Under the pieces are notes generated by a model. It saw only the letters and a program-made list of their open reading frames with translations, searched no databases and was not told the DNA's origin. Below, one piece after another: positions 1 to 13,700 of a stretch of DNA of 60,000 nucleotides. The stretch is from positions 20,958,001-21,018,000 of the forward strand of contig OU612075.1 in NCBI GenBank assembly GCA_914767715.1, in the 5' to 3' direction. A program made the translations under genes and the position numbers. Source of the stretch: Membranipora membranacea. Taxonomy: Eukaryota; Bryozoa; Gymnolaemata; Cheilostomatida; Membraniporidae. Every line of letters begins with the position of its first letter. The first letter of the stretch is position 1.

Positions 1-37
1 TTTCCATAGTATAGAATTATTGTGTTTACCTTGTCAG

Positions 38-3000
38 ATGTCTCTGCTCACACCAGAGATGAAGGTTACACTGAGTAAGAAGCCAGGATCTCGTACACAG
101 AAGGAGATAGAAGAGATGGTCCAGTGTATAAAACGTCTCGTACCCGCTTTCAGAAGTAATACATATCAACAACAAAAACAAATCTGTCAGCTAGTCAACT
201 ATGATAAGTAAGTGACATAATAATGATCAATAATTATATCATAAGGGCTAAGGATTTATCTGGTGAATCGTCTTATTGTTGAATCAAATGTAACTAGCGG
301 TTTTCGACGAAAAAGAATTTAAGCTGACAATTGTAATTGAGTTTATGATTAGTTGAAGCAGGATGACGATCGGGTAACTCTTAAAGGTAGGTTTTACCCT
401 GGGAAATATTCCATCTCAAAATCAGGATCGTTTTGTAATATCTTACGATTCACGTTTTTGTTGTCCAAAGACTTAATAAAACTTACTTTAAGTCTCAACA
501 GATATGAATTGTCTGCCCACAGTCATTTTTAGGGGATATCTAACTTAATTTCATATTTTGCGATACCCAAGTGGTACCAGCTACTGCACCTTTCGTCATA
601 ATTTATTCCCTGACCGTGATTGCTGTTTAATCTCAGGTACTTCCAGGAGAGAGTTATTCTGAGAGAAAATCTACCGCCGGATGGAGTTTACTTTGTACTC
701 AATGGAACTTGTAAGTTGAAGATCACATTCACAATCTTCTCCCAGGGATGATTGTTTTCCCCAAACATTGGGTAACAGTCTGTTGGTCGCTCATCTCAAT
801 GTTGGCCTTTATGAAGAACTAATATCATTGTGAATTCGAGGGATGTGACTTGTTTCTGTAGTTTCCTTCCAAAATATCCATAAAAACAGCAGAATTGTAA
901 CAATTGCAAAATCAACATCGATAACAAAACACTGATGTATTGCGCTGATTTCAGAATATTGATATAACCTAGACCTCTCCTATATTAATAAACTTTAATC
1001 TTTATTTCAAAATGGAATATTGATGTATATAATCTTGTATTTATTATTGTATTATATCTATGATTCATAATATATCATATTCTTTAATATTGTCATTGGT
1101 AGTGATGGAGAGTGGAAAGAAGATGCCTGCTCCTAAAATGATCAAACCTGGGGATAAATTTGGAGAGGAAGATTTGAAAAGCGGGATGGCTCGTCAGACT
1201 AATGTTGTGACTAAGAGTTCCTGTGACCTTCTCTATCTACATAAACTGGTATGTTGAGGCATCCTTCTCATAGTTAGGTATAGGCATCCTTCATTGCTCA
1301 CTTTCTAGAAAATCAAAAGTATATCAAGGGTGAGTGTTGCACATAAACTCATTGCCTTTGCAAGAGAGATGATTGTGCATCTTTTTGTGACAAAACTATA
1401 GGGATAACCACAATGAATGCAGCTGTATTTTTGCTTTTGGTATCATTTCTAGGATTATGAGGAGATTTTTGAGCTGACAGTAGACTTGTCAGGAGATGAG
1501 ACGAGAGTGTTTGATGTCTGTAAACATGAGCTTGTATTTAAATATTATCCCATAGTTGAGTTGGTCAGAAACCCTGCTCGCTGGCAGGTACTCAAATTCA
1601 AGTAAGTGTCAGCTTCTTTTACTCAAATATATGGCAAATATCAAACTACCCTTCGGCCAGATTGATGATATTGGCCAATAAAAATGTTGTCAATAAAAAG
1701 TATCAGTGAAAAGGACTGAAGCTGACTTTGGATCCAAAAATGAATCAGATAAGTTTTGTTGTTTTATTAGCTGTGACGTGCAATCATTTGATTGCCTCAG
1801 TCTCTCTAGAAACTTTTCTTGAGCTACTACGTAGTTTGAGCAGTTTTATAAATCTCTCTTTCTCAGATACGGTCGGCTGATAGCCTCTAATAGCTGTGAG
1901 ACAGAGTTTATTTACATCATACGCTCCGGAGAGGCTCGCGTTATTAAGTATCTCTCTACTCGTACTATAAATGTGGCCTCTCGGAGGAGGCGACTCCAGG
2001 CAGAACTCGACTCTGCTGACCCGTTCGTAAACAGGAAGAAGCTGTTGGATTTTGTGTCAGATAACACACTGAGTAAGTGATGCATAGAATATCATTTGCT
2101 TCATTCAGACTTTTTAAAACGGAGTTCATAGTGTTTAATAAGGGTAGAGTTTGCCCCGGCCGGGGGGCCGTTGGATGTGGGGGGAAGGGCAAAAGTGTGG
2201 GGGTGGGGTGCTCTGACTAAGTTTGATGGTAAGGGGTGTGAATTAAGTGAAGTGAACTGGAAATTATTGAGATAAAAGACATTTTCAGTTGTCTGTTTAA
2301 AAGATTTCTCGGATAGGTTATTGGCATATTCTGCCTTTACCGAGTGTTGCATTGGATGATATTGTCAAATGTGTGTCATTTCGCTCAAGAAACTGGCATT
2401 ATGGGACTGTTCTGAACCTCAAATCTATTTTAGGCTCATTCTTTGTATTTTCAGGAGCATCTCGATATGCCTTCAATGCTTACGATGCTAAAAACCTCTC
2501 AGCAGACATAACTTCAATCTCAGACAGAATCAGGCACATCTCAACTCCACCTCTGTCTGCTCGCAGAGACAAACAAGCAATAAATCAGAATAAGGAGAAC
2601 AAAACTCCTCTCAGAATCAAAAGTGCAGCTCCAGCGGTAACAGGTAACACAGCAAGCTGCTTATATTTCCCATTAATTACAAGCTTAGCTCTTTATCAGG
2701 TTATAACAGATTATGATTATTATGAGAAGTATTAATCTTGGTCAAGATATCCCTCATCAAATTTTCTCCATACTGAAAATCTTGTTGTCCTATTCTCATG
2801 TCATTGTGTGAATTTGTGTCTCATCAACAAGCTTTATTTAGCTTATTTTAATGCTAGGATGGTCGGTCCAAAGTTCAACATTCAAGAATCTGTTGATATA
2901 ATTTAAAATGATACAGTTTACAATCTGTGCCATATTTGTTTAGTTTCCTCACCAGAAGAAGCACTTCCTGAGGAGGAAGAGGAAGAAGACATGGACGAAC

Positions 3001-5292
3001 AGGTGATAGAACTGACCCGCTCTGATAATCTCAACTCGAGGGGGGAGTCACCAAGCCCCCTACCTCCTACAAGTCTCCCAAAGATAAAAGTTAGGGCTAA
3101 AACTGCAGCTTCTGTGCCAGCTAAGAAGAAAGTCACTTTTGGCTCTGCTAGACCTCATACCAGCAAAACAATCAAGTGAGCACATTTTAGGAGATAAGAA
3201 GCTTATAACGTGACATACCTTTTTTTAATTCAGAACATGAGTTGTCAGTACAAATTATCAGGTCATAATCTTATGTTATTGTGTCCAATCTATGCTGTAA
3301 GCAGTCTTATAGTTATTTGTATCTGTGTTTCCTCTCTTTCTAACTTGATAAGACATCACTGCTGCAGATTTACTTCATATACATCCATTGGGTGTGACTT
3401 TATATTACTCAGAATTATAAATTGACTTAGACGGAATCTGACTCGGAATCTGACTCGGAATCTGACTCGGAATCTGACTCGGAATCTGACTCGGGATCTG
3501 ACTCGGAATCTGTCTCGGAATCTGACTCGGAATCTGACTCGGAATCTGTCTCGGAATCTGAGTCAGACTTTCACTTACACTCCCATCTAGACTCTGGCCC
3601 TAATTTGAGGTTGTTAAATAATATTTTAGATTATCAGTTGAAGAGGAAGAAGAGGATATGTATCACAAACGTAAATCTGCTGTAGATATAAACGTACCTC
3701 CTTTTGTACAAGTAGATTCTCTACACGCCGGCCAAACTTACGTAAGATTTTATAAATAACACAAACTAAGAATTTGGGGATTTCTTTCTACACAATTATC
3801 TCACATATAGCAGGTGGGGATTGGGCATGGTGAGATTGAACAATCGGTTAACGCGCTTACTATTCATTGAGTTCTGAGGGAGCATTGCAGATTTATTGCT
3901 CCAGCACTCAGCGCCTGCGAGCGTATATACTTCATAAAGAAATTTGGGACCTTCGACCATAAAACCTTTAGACGTTAGCTTTGTAGTAATAATGAGACAC
4001 TCTTGTGGATTGTTTGTGATTAAAAGGTGTATAAAATATGTAAAATGTGGTGTAACAAGCTATCCCTGCCCCATGTTCATATGATATCTTCCAGAGGGAC
4101 ATTTGCTTTCAAAATTGTCAAAATAAGGATAACTTTCTTCTGTGTATTTTATTGTTACTCTCCCAGATGGCGTTCGTCTAAATATCCTTACTTTTATCGG
4201 CTTGTAGTGTGAGACCATCTAGAGAAAAAAAATCCAGTTGCTGGTTAATTTTACTTTTTTAGGGGATGAGGTCAATATTACCTCCTGACATGCAAGGAGA
4301 AGCCGCAGCTCTCGTCTCAGCGGGATGTGAAGTCATACAGATCAACAGAAAATTCTTTGCTAAATATCTGGATGATAACATGACAAGCATAATTGCTCTT
4401 AAGGTGAGGCAATTCATGCTGATTTAAAAACCGTAGCAGAATAATATAGTGTTATATAAATCATTTATCATGCTATACAATATATAATATATGATCTAGA
4501 AGTGGTTGACCTTCGAAAGTGCTCTTGTCCTTGCATGGGGTTCTTGGGTTTCATAAACTGTCCTATTTTGACACACACACGCAATCACGTACACTGATCG
4601 TGTTGTTTGATCTGGCAACAGAAATTTGAGCCCGTTGTTACATATTTGTGTATGTTACATATTATGATAACTATTATGGCAGAAAATTTAGAGTCAATCA
4701 ATTATTTTTGTCAGTGACAGACCAGTGTGAGTTTTGGTTGTCATATAAGACACACACTGGACAGATGTGTCATTTCACAGCAACCCTGACATAACACTCG
4801 CCCTGTTTGGTTGTACAATTAAAGTGATCGTGAAGGAATCAGATTTTTGTATCATTCTAGAGTTCTCAGTCTAATTTAGGAAACTGCTAGGTTTATTAGC
4901 AGCAATCGGGCCAGTTTCAGCTGATTTTCACTCAAAGTTGAGGTTGAAAGGTACTTTAAAGGTACTATTTTGTATATACATAACACTTAAATCGTACCTT
5001 TTTAGTACCTTAACATCTCAACTTTGAGTGAAAATGAGTTGAAACCGGGCCATATGCCGTCAATGAACCTTATAGCAGTTTTCTAGATTAGACTGAGAAC
5101 CTGATTCCTTCACAATCACTTTAACGGTCAATTATTATTTTACAGGCTAAAGCTTATCCGAGTGAGGAGGAGCTTCTCAAGAGATTAGATGTGAATCTTC
5201 AGTGGGAGGAGTACTGTGCTGTAGTCATGTGTGGTTACTTAGATTCCAAAGTAGCCAGCTTTAGGGGGAGTCACGTTGTCCTTCCTCAATAA
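38..5292 (+). CDS. CNBD2-like cyclic nucleotide-binding domain protein, 3' part (10 exons)
   Basis: Ten exons join in phase: 38-207, 637-710, 1103-1248, 1453-1601, 1867-2072, 2455-2643, 2944-3175, 3630-3741, 4263-4403, 5146-5292. Each is flanked by AG and GT, and together they give 521 residues ending at TAA. The gene probably begins upstream: exon 38 opens in phase 0 with an ATG, so a start there cannot be excluded. Residues 50-85 (YFQERVILRENLPPDGVYFVLNG) have the beta-strand and glycine pattern of a cyclic-nucleotide-binding (cNMP) fold. A second similar half follows in the exon at 1867 (EFIYIIRSGEARVIKYL). The split, degenerate fold and the basic and acidic C-terminal extensions resemble CNBD2 of animals, a cytoplasmic cAMP-binding protein linked to sperm function. 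The canonical phosphate-binding cassette is not obvious, so ligand binding is uncertain. Exons 2455-3741 add low-complexity Ser/Lys/Glu-rich sequence. Family call is good, orthology less so. Confidence 0.8.
3433..3564 (+). repeat. 12-bp minisatellite (about 11 units) in an intron
   Basis: About eleven near-identical 12-bp units (GGAATCTGACTC) run head to tail in the intron between the exons ending at 3175 and starting at 3630. Variants carry GTCTC, AGTC or GGGATC. In one frame they would read Glu-Ser-Asp-Ser repeats, but that frame does not match the phase left by the upstream exon (two bases carried), and no donor follows before a stop. The exons on either side join in phase without it. Confidence 0.9.
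4819..5126. mobile_element. TTAA-flanked MITE with long inverted repeat, in the last CNBD2-like intron
   Basis: Imperfect inverted arms of about 140 bp fold on each other around a short centre near 4975. The outer 20 bp (AGTGATCGTGAAGGAATCAG) recur inverted at the right end with one mismatch. Both ends abut TTAA, the duplication made by piggyBac-like and some Kolobok transposases. No coding capacity is present, so it is a non-autonomous miniature element. Superfamily is inferred from TTAA alone. Confidence 0.75.
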
Positions 5293-5401
5293 TATTTATT
5301 GGGAGAATCTGCTATGATTCTGCTCTTACAGTTTGTATATAGGTATATCTATCCTGACGCACAAACAGCCAGTGGTATATTGCATGAATTACACATTATA
5401 T

Positions 5402-5407
5402 AATAAA
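5402..5407 (+). promoter_or_regulatory. poly(A) signal of the CNBD2-like gene
   Basis: A canonical AATAAA lies about 110 bases after the TAA stop of the CNBD2-like gene, the expected place for its 3' end. No competing hexamer is seen between the stop and this site. Confidence 0.6.
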
Positions 5408-5429
5408 GTTTATATGTCATATGTATATG

Positions 5430-7722
5430 TCATTTAATCATTAATACCATGAACATGACAACAGCTTGTTTGTTACTATACGTCGATCAATGACGTTGAC
5501 GCTCTCAGCTTATAATACTGATACTTATTTTAAAGATCGTGGAAAAAAACATATATAGCCTTATTCCACTCCTTCTGCCTTAAGACACGATGTTACAACT
5601 AATTACAATAATCGAAGCCAACTAAGCAGATTTTTAATCTCATGTATATTTTTTTGTTTGTGTTGGCGAATAGTATCGGAACCGCTCTATAATATACAGT
5701 ATATACTTTGCAACACTCAGTCTGACCCGTTAGATATTTTTATTTGGGCACTAAGTGCTTGGTAATGCCTCTATTATAATATATATATTTGAACTATTTG
5801 CTTATGTTACTTTAACATTTTTATATCCGGAATGACCCGTGCATCTTTAAACTGTTGTTTGCATTTGCTAATAATGTCAGTGGTTTTATTTAAATGTAAT
5901 TCTTTCTGTTGGGTTCAGGAAAAGTGGCCACATCAAAGCTTTAATGGAGAGTAGTTTAATGCGATTTATTGACGTATTTGATACTTAGTCAATTGAAGGT
6001 CAATTGTTTTATAAATACTAAATTTACATTTCCTGGTATAATCTTTACACAAATAATTCACAAATTTGATTCAAATTCTTCGTTGACCATGTGAGCAAAT
6101 TCTAGGTCTTGGAATGGTTTCAGTATTCGTAGTCTATTTTGGCAGTTTATGGGTTTTGTTTAGCTAATTTGAGATATTACGCTGAGATCCGAGTGATGCA
6201 AGAAATGTGACGAACATTGTGAGGGTACGTTTATGCTCATTATCATTTTGAGATTTTGATCTGATTCCTTAGTCTCTCCTAGCAGCAGGGCTTAACATAT
6301 TAATGGAGCAGTAATGCTATATCAAAAGTAACATTCTTCCTTCATTGCTTTTTTGATATCTATATTATAATAATCATATATTATTTTACTGGTTACATAA
6401 AGGTTTCATAAATGACTTATTAAAATTCCATTGAAACTTGTCTGGCGTCTTTAAATTTTACATTGACGCAGTATATGAGATCGAGTCTCACAATTTTACT
6501 CCTGCTTACAAGAAGCTAATGCCCCGATGACAGCCAATGTCATGCATCATGCTGTGCAAATTTGGGGATAATTAATTTGCTGCTGGAACAATTCACAAAC
6601 TTTTAATGGGCAGAAATATAAACTCTTCAAAATATTGACCTGTGACAAAGCTAATAGATTTATCAAAATCGAAAAGTAAACATTCCCATTCATTTTTTGG
6701 ATGTTCTTTTAAAAGTTTTGGACGGAAAGGCCAATTTAATTCATTCATCCCTGGACAGGGTGTGCTGCTAGATAAAAGAGTATTTTATGCTCCCAACAGC
6801 TGGTTTGTCTGTCGTGATTTATCTAACACGAAACTGACTCCTGCCGTTTCACCAGTTTGGCCTTGACAAAATTGTCGTGTAAACACTGGTGTCATGAGTG
6901 TTTTGGACATACAGCCTGCCTGAAGCAGAAATAGTTGGCGTCAGACACACACAAGCAAGCAAGGCGGTCAGTGGTTTGTTATTCTGGTGTTTGTTAATGC
7001 GGTTGATCTATGAGATTACTGTTTTCTGCGGCGGGTAGGATCGATCGGATACCCAAGAGATTTGGAAATTATTTTACAGTTTTATAGTTATAAGACCAGA
7101 GAATATTACGTCACTGAGCTCTGAGTAGATTATACAAGCCTGCTCAAATTTACTCGGGAGGTGTTTGCATGTTCTGAATATTGTTGATCTGTTGGATTAA
7201 GCTGTTGAAATTAACAGAGTAATATTTTGATGGTCCCTGTTGTTACACAAATAATTGCTCTTGATCAAACAAATTAACGAGCAATTAGGTAATCTACACT
7301 GATCAAATTCTAATCTCAAGGCTGCAAAATTTTTAGAGCTTTTATTGCACACTTAATGTGCCACGGGTCATCGACGCATACACAGTATCTTTTCCCACAA
7401 CAGGGATCAATTCGGTAACAGTCGGTATGTAGATTAAATAATTAAAACGCAGAATTTGTATTTGTTTCATATTAATTTAAAATGAATACATGTATGTTGC
7501 GATTGTATTTTAAAAAGCAGATGCTGCCTTCGTCTAAATGTTATAAATTGTTTCAGAGTTTGTACCGTAATTTATCTTCTGATGCCCAATTTAGTAATGT
7601 TTTTGATTTTAGGTGTCGCTCAGATGGAATATTAGCACTCTAAGGCTATTGTCCTGACTATTCTACTCACACTATATGCGAAAAAAAAACATCTCCCTTT
7701 ATCTCCGAACAAAAAATACAAC
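5430..7722. other. intergenic stretch before the mucin gene
   Basis: AT-rich DNA with no ORF that has family features, no recognised repeat and no clear tRNA. It should contain the promoter and any 5' UTR of the gene starting at 7723, but I see no convincing TATA box placement. Confidence 0.5.
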
Positions 7723-10700
7723 ATGATCGGATCACTCTACACTAAGGAGATGATTTTAATCACTCTCACCGTTCTTTTTCCACTATTTAACCTGGTGCTC
7801 TCAGGAGGTTGGTGGTAGAATTATTCTGTGTCAAAGTATTTTTGTGTCAAAAAAACTGCTTAATTTTGATTTGATAGTTTCTTGACTTGTCTTGACTTGA
7901 CATGTAAGCGCTTGTTCACTCCATGTTTGAAAAATGGTGTTGTAGATTTCAATTATTTTTCTACTGTCTTTGTCAGAGTTACTGATATCGGAGCTGATCA
8001 GATTTCAGAGTTTTATTTCCTTTTTTAGTGCCTGACAATGAGGGACGAGAGTTTATCTTTGCGTTCGGACCAAACTATGAACGTCTGTCTCAATCTGACT
8101 GGGGAGGAACTCTAGAAGTGTTCATAACCACAAGGAGTGCAACTCCTGTCGAGTTTAATTACACAAGTACCTTAGACAGCATCATATATGTGAGTCCTAC
8201 TGATAATCTATTAGTTCATCTAACAAGTTGGCACCGAAAATGGAGGCCGCACTCTTAAGGCACCAGTCCATTATTTCTAAGTCTTCGGCTAGAGACAGAC
8301 TTGCAACTTTAACCCACATTAACTTACAACATAAATGAACTATATTTTGGGTAATACTCATTTGTTGGGAATGTTTTACTGACTCAATCAGGTATTTAGT
8401 GACACTGCAGCTGTAGACTGGCACTCAGAAATATTTTAATTCACAAGAAATGACTGTGATGTTCAATATCAAGTCTGAAATTGATTGATCCACGGTGAGT
8501 CGGAGGTCCAACTACTTGTCTAGATGAATCAACCGCTCCCTTGTCTATAAAGATTTGTCTACTTTCCTAGCATGTTTTTCCGCAATGAGCCAATATGGTA
8601 GGTTATCCACAAGACTTCAGTTTTGTGTTTATGATAAACACATGTGTATACAAAACCCAATCCAGTGCCTCATATCACTTTATCAAAAAGTGTTTTTGAA
8701 AAAAATAGAAAAAACGGCTGAATCACAGTCCTGTGTTCTACCATGTATGTTTAGTAAAACCAGATGAGGGTGTGCTATTTATATTTTTTTGTCTGATTTA
8801 TGCCATGAAAGCTTGAAATAAATTAAAAATTAAAAAACAGTCTACTTTACCCATATATCTCCAAGATACATCAATGAAAATCAGTAAACTTCAGTGGCCT
8901 GGGTGGCCGAGTGGCTAGGGTGCTCGATCACAGCGCAAGTGGCCCAAGTTCAATTTCCGGTTGTGACCAAATAAGAAGCAAGGAGGTGAAAGTGAATAAA
9001 CTAATATTTTTTATGTACTTCAATTATAACATGCTTGTTGCGCGAGAGGCCCGATTTCGAATCCCGGTGGGGACGGATTTTTTTTAATACCCTTTTGGCA
9101 TCAATATTTTATAAACATAAAATATAACATATATAATTATATAGATAATATATACAATTATATATTGTTGGCAATTATATTTTATTGACAATTAAATTTT
9201 TTATAAAATTATATATTATTTATAATTATATTTTGTTTACAATTATATATTCATTTTACAACTATATTTTTTAAACAATGATATACTATATACAATAATA
9301 TATTATATACAATTATATATAATATACATTTATATATTATTTACAATTGTATATTATTTACAATTACATATGACATACAAATACATATTACATACAATTA
9401 TATATTACATACAATTATATATTATATACAATTATATATTATATACAATTATATATTATATACAATATACAATTATATATAAATAAACCACAATTTTAAC
9501 ATTATAACATGCTTGTTGCGCGAGAGGCCGACCGAGTTCAAATCCTGGTGGAGACAGATTTTATTTACATATCATCTCTTTTACTGCTTGGTGGTTTAAC
9601 TTGTTTTTTTGTACCTTTTTATTGCTACTTACACCCACTACATCATTAAATTTAACCACCTGGATTATTTCGCACTGAGCTTTGCAAGCTTGAGCGGCAC
9701 AGCGTGGCTGAGCGGTTGGAGTGTTTGATCTCAGCCCAAGTTCAAATTCCGGTGAGGCCAGATTGAAAAAAGCAAGGAGGGAGCATGGGGAGGAGCCCTT
9801 ATTTTTATATAATATATATATAAATATACCACATTTATAAAATGTTTGATCACGTTATATTCTATGGCTGTATTCACTGAAAATAATTGTGGAGGGAGTT
9901 CTGCCACATAATAGGACAACGATACGCCAACTGTCTACCTCATAGGTGGCATGGAAAGGACAGCTATTTTAATTTGCAATTATAATGACATTGCCAATGG
10001 GCCATCCATCATAAACACAATCGACAACCTGAGTGTATATCATCCACACCCCTGAAGTTTTGTGGCATTTATGATAGCGGCATTTCTAGTTAATATTAAT
10101 TTGAGCTGTTTTTAATTCCAACTGACTTGTTCATGTCTAGAGCAAGCATTTTTGAATTCAAGTTCAAGTTTCTATCATTTCCTAAGAAAGGAGTCAGATT
10201 TAAAAGAACTTCTTCAACTGATATGGTAAAGCAAGGAGTTAGGACCAAACATTGGGGGCCTTGTCAGTATACTTTGGTATAATTATAACTGAATATTCCA
10301 ATGTGTGATGTTGGTGGTACAGGGAGTATGTGTCAAACGTCCTACTATAACCATAATCACACAAGAATTCAGTTACCAGAGTATACAGCAGACAAAGATC
10401 CCGGAGTACAACATTTGAGAACTCATAGGTAGTTGTGTTCCCTATCTTTGTGAGGACATAAGTCCTATCCGTAACAAGGGTATAAAACTGGAATGGAATA
10501 AAAAATAAACTTCATGTCCATTTATAGTGATATTGTGTGAGAAACCTTGATGTTATTCGGTTTATTTGTTTCCGGTATAAGTATGTGTCTACGGACTGTA
10601 TACTGAAGTGGCACAGGACCATTTTAGGTCGGATGCCCTTCCTGACACCACCGTGATCCGCCGGGAATCAAACATGGGACCTCTTGATTGAAAGACCCAT

Positions 10701-13700
10701 GCCCATTGCACCACGACAATTCTCCATAAAACTCAAATGGGATAAAATAAAGCAATTAAATATTTTAAACTTGAGGGCTCATCATCTTCCCATGGCAGCT
10801 GTTGAGAATATATGCCCTCAAATTTGGTTGGATTAATTTATGTATTTCTGTTGACGAAATTTATTAGACCTGGACATTTGATGGAAATAACAATCATAAT
10901 TCTGTCGTTTTTAGACTGGCACAGTGAGCGCCAGTGAGGTGTTCTCTTACATTATAAGTGATGATAATAAACTGACCAGAGACGGAGATGGTATCACAGA
11001 AAGCAAGGCTCAGATAATACACGCTGCTGAGGATATCATTGTTTATGCCAGCAACAAACAGGTATCACTATAGACAGTCATTGATTGATGTGAATTTGAG
11101 AATTCAAATATTTTTTTGACACAACATAGATCAGACGTGTCACATTCACGCAAATTATTTATGGTGTTACTAGATGATGATTGCCCTTGAACACTTGCTT
11201 ATACAATGTTATTAATGGTTTTAATAAATATCTCTCTTACTCTTACTCACCAAAATCCATTCATAGGCAATTGTTGGTAACAGCCGTCTAACTCTAGCCC
11301 TCCAGGCATGTGGCTGTTGTCTACATAGTTTTCAATTGTTCTTCCCACATCAATGCCAATGCAAACTTGAGTCTTACGGGATTTTTCTGCAACTGTAAAA
11401 GAACATCTGATAGGGAGGACAAAAATGCGTAATGCGGTTCCCACTTCCCAGCCTTGATCGATCGCTAGCTCTAACTAACTGATTTGTGCAGGTCGGCAGC
11501 CTGCGAACCTTGGTTATTCTCAGCGCTTTTGAATTTTATTGTTGCGATTATTCAAGCAGTTTGACAGACATTGAATTCATATTGTAGTATCAAAGTGCTG
11601 ATGGTTTCCTCGTGCTGCCGACTGATATATTGGGTACTGAATATGTGCTAGCTTCATGGGAGACCACTTATTCAGGCAGCGGTAGTATGATGTGTAAGTT
11701 TGTCCTCTTGTTGATGTCATCAAGGTCATTTATTTCAAATGGAACAATAGGAGATCGCCATTTAGAACCGGAGATTCCAGTCTTATCCAGTATGATCTAA
11801 GAGATTACTCCTAGCCAATGCGTTGGTCCTGATTGGCTGTTCACACCCATCAGCCATTCAGGGCTAACACATTGGCTTTAATTCTCCTCGCTCTGATGTC
11901 CTTTCACCACACGTAGTTGTATTGTCATATGGTCATATTTGCTATCTGAAACCTCCCATGGTATAAAAGAAACGATAAGCTATGTACATATGATGTGGGA
12001 AGCTGTCGCTGGGTTAATTTGTTTCAAATGCGTTTCACCTTGGTGTGACCTTGTAGTATAAACCTGTCAGACATTTTTTTGCAGTGATATCTCCTGTAGA
12101 AGATGACACAGAGGTAACTGTGTACCAGGATGGCTCTGAAATTGTCTCCACTATGACACTGAACCGCGGTCAGGTGTACTCATATGTAGGAGATTACGTA
12201 TCATCATCTTGGTGGGGGAGAAAGAAACGTGACTTACTCGCTGAAATGTTAGCTTATCCTCAGGCGGAGAAAACTCCTCACTTCCGAGCAAAAAGATGTA
12301 AGAAAGCATTGCGGATATCCTAATATTAGTTTAACCAAACAGTCACAGAAGTCAAAGCATTGTAACTTGCATAAATCATAACCCTGCTTAGAAATTGGCA
12401 TGCTGAATAGTATATAAGGTTTGAGGTGGTTGGGAGTTGAAGGAATTTGATTTATAAAAAGGGCAATAAAAGTTTATCGTTATTCAACTTTTTTCACAGG
12501 GGGATGGGGTAGTAGTAGTTCGACAGCCAGTAATGAGGATCTGACCGGAGCGAGAGTAGTCGCTAACAAACCTGTAGCTGTCATGTCAGGTAACAACACA
12601 TTGTGCAATGTTTAGTAATAATATGCGTAATAAAAAATCTTGTTTTCATTTTGATGGTAATCCGATGTTATCATGATGTAGTTGGATTGTGAGAACTTGT
12701 ATGAAAGTAATGTAGTACAAATTGATGTGTTCACATTGTGGAAGCGAGACTTGTAAAGCTCTGGAGTTGTCTTCTTGCTATGGGTCAAGAAAACCCCTTG
12801 GTCGACATAATAAACGATGTCTGACTCAAATTTAAGGGCATTCCAATGAGATCAGGTTCAATTTGCATCACACATGGATGCATCCATGCATCTAGACAGA
12901 TCTATGAAACTAGGGGATGTAGTAAGATGAATTTTTGGTGTCCATCTTGAGGCTAGTTTATGACAGATTTATATCTACCACACTGAAGCCTTATTATTGA
13001 CTGTAGGTAACAGGAGAACACTGATAGGTACGTCGTCGGGCTCCAGTGATCATATAGTAGAGATGATACCACCAGTTAATACTCTGGGCAGAGAATTTCT
13101 CACCAGCTATCTGTTTGAAAGAGCTGGAGACGTCTTCAGAATTATTGGTAAATTTCATGTTTAACCAAATTTCTATCTAAATTTTCACATACCCAAAACA
13201 TATAATGAGATGAAAATGAGATCTGGGGAGTTCAGTGAGATGCCTTGAAATCACTCAACAAACACTCAGTTGGATCACAAAGTGCTGAAAACAGTGTTAT
13301 TATTGCTCAGATTGATTATTGCGCTAGTCAGAATATTAGTTTCTCCCACCCTGTCGGATAAGTCCAAAAATAATGTTTAATACTAATGTTTGTGGGTCAT
13401 CGCTATAACGATGATAATGAGTATAGTGGTGATGTGCTACTGCAATTTTTCTTAACATATGACATCGTAAGGGCAGTGCTCAGATATTGTAATTAATTTT
13501 TAAGCTGCCGAGGACGATGTCGATGTGACAGTCTATGACACAGCATCAGGCTCAACAAACAGTTACTCTCTCTCATCTCTGGGAGATTATGAGGAGATAA
13601 GCACATCATCTCAGCTCTACATGCATATCACCTCTACTGGACCGGTACTCGTCGCTCAATACTGTAAAACAGGTACTGTTCCATCGCTTAATACTGTAAA

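Noticed and set aside
3433-3600. The ESDS repeat as a coding exon of the CNBD2-like gene
   Set aside because: The upstream exon leaves two bases, which would put the repeat in the RNLT frame ending at TAG without a donor. The exons on either side already join in phase.
8895-9790. Working tRNA genes
   Set aside because: Box A and B are present, but acceptor stems do not close and the copies share non-tRNA tails, so they are SINEs.
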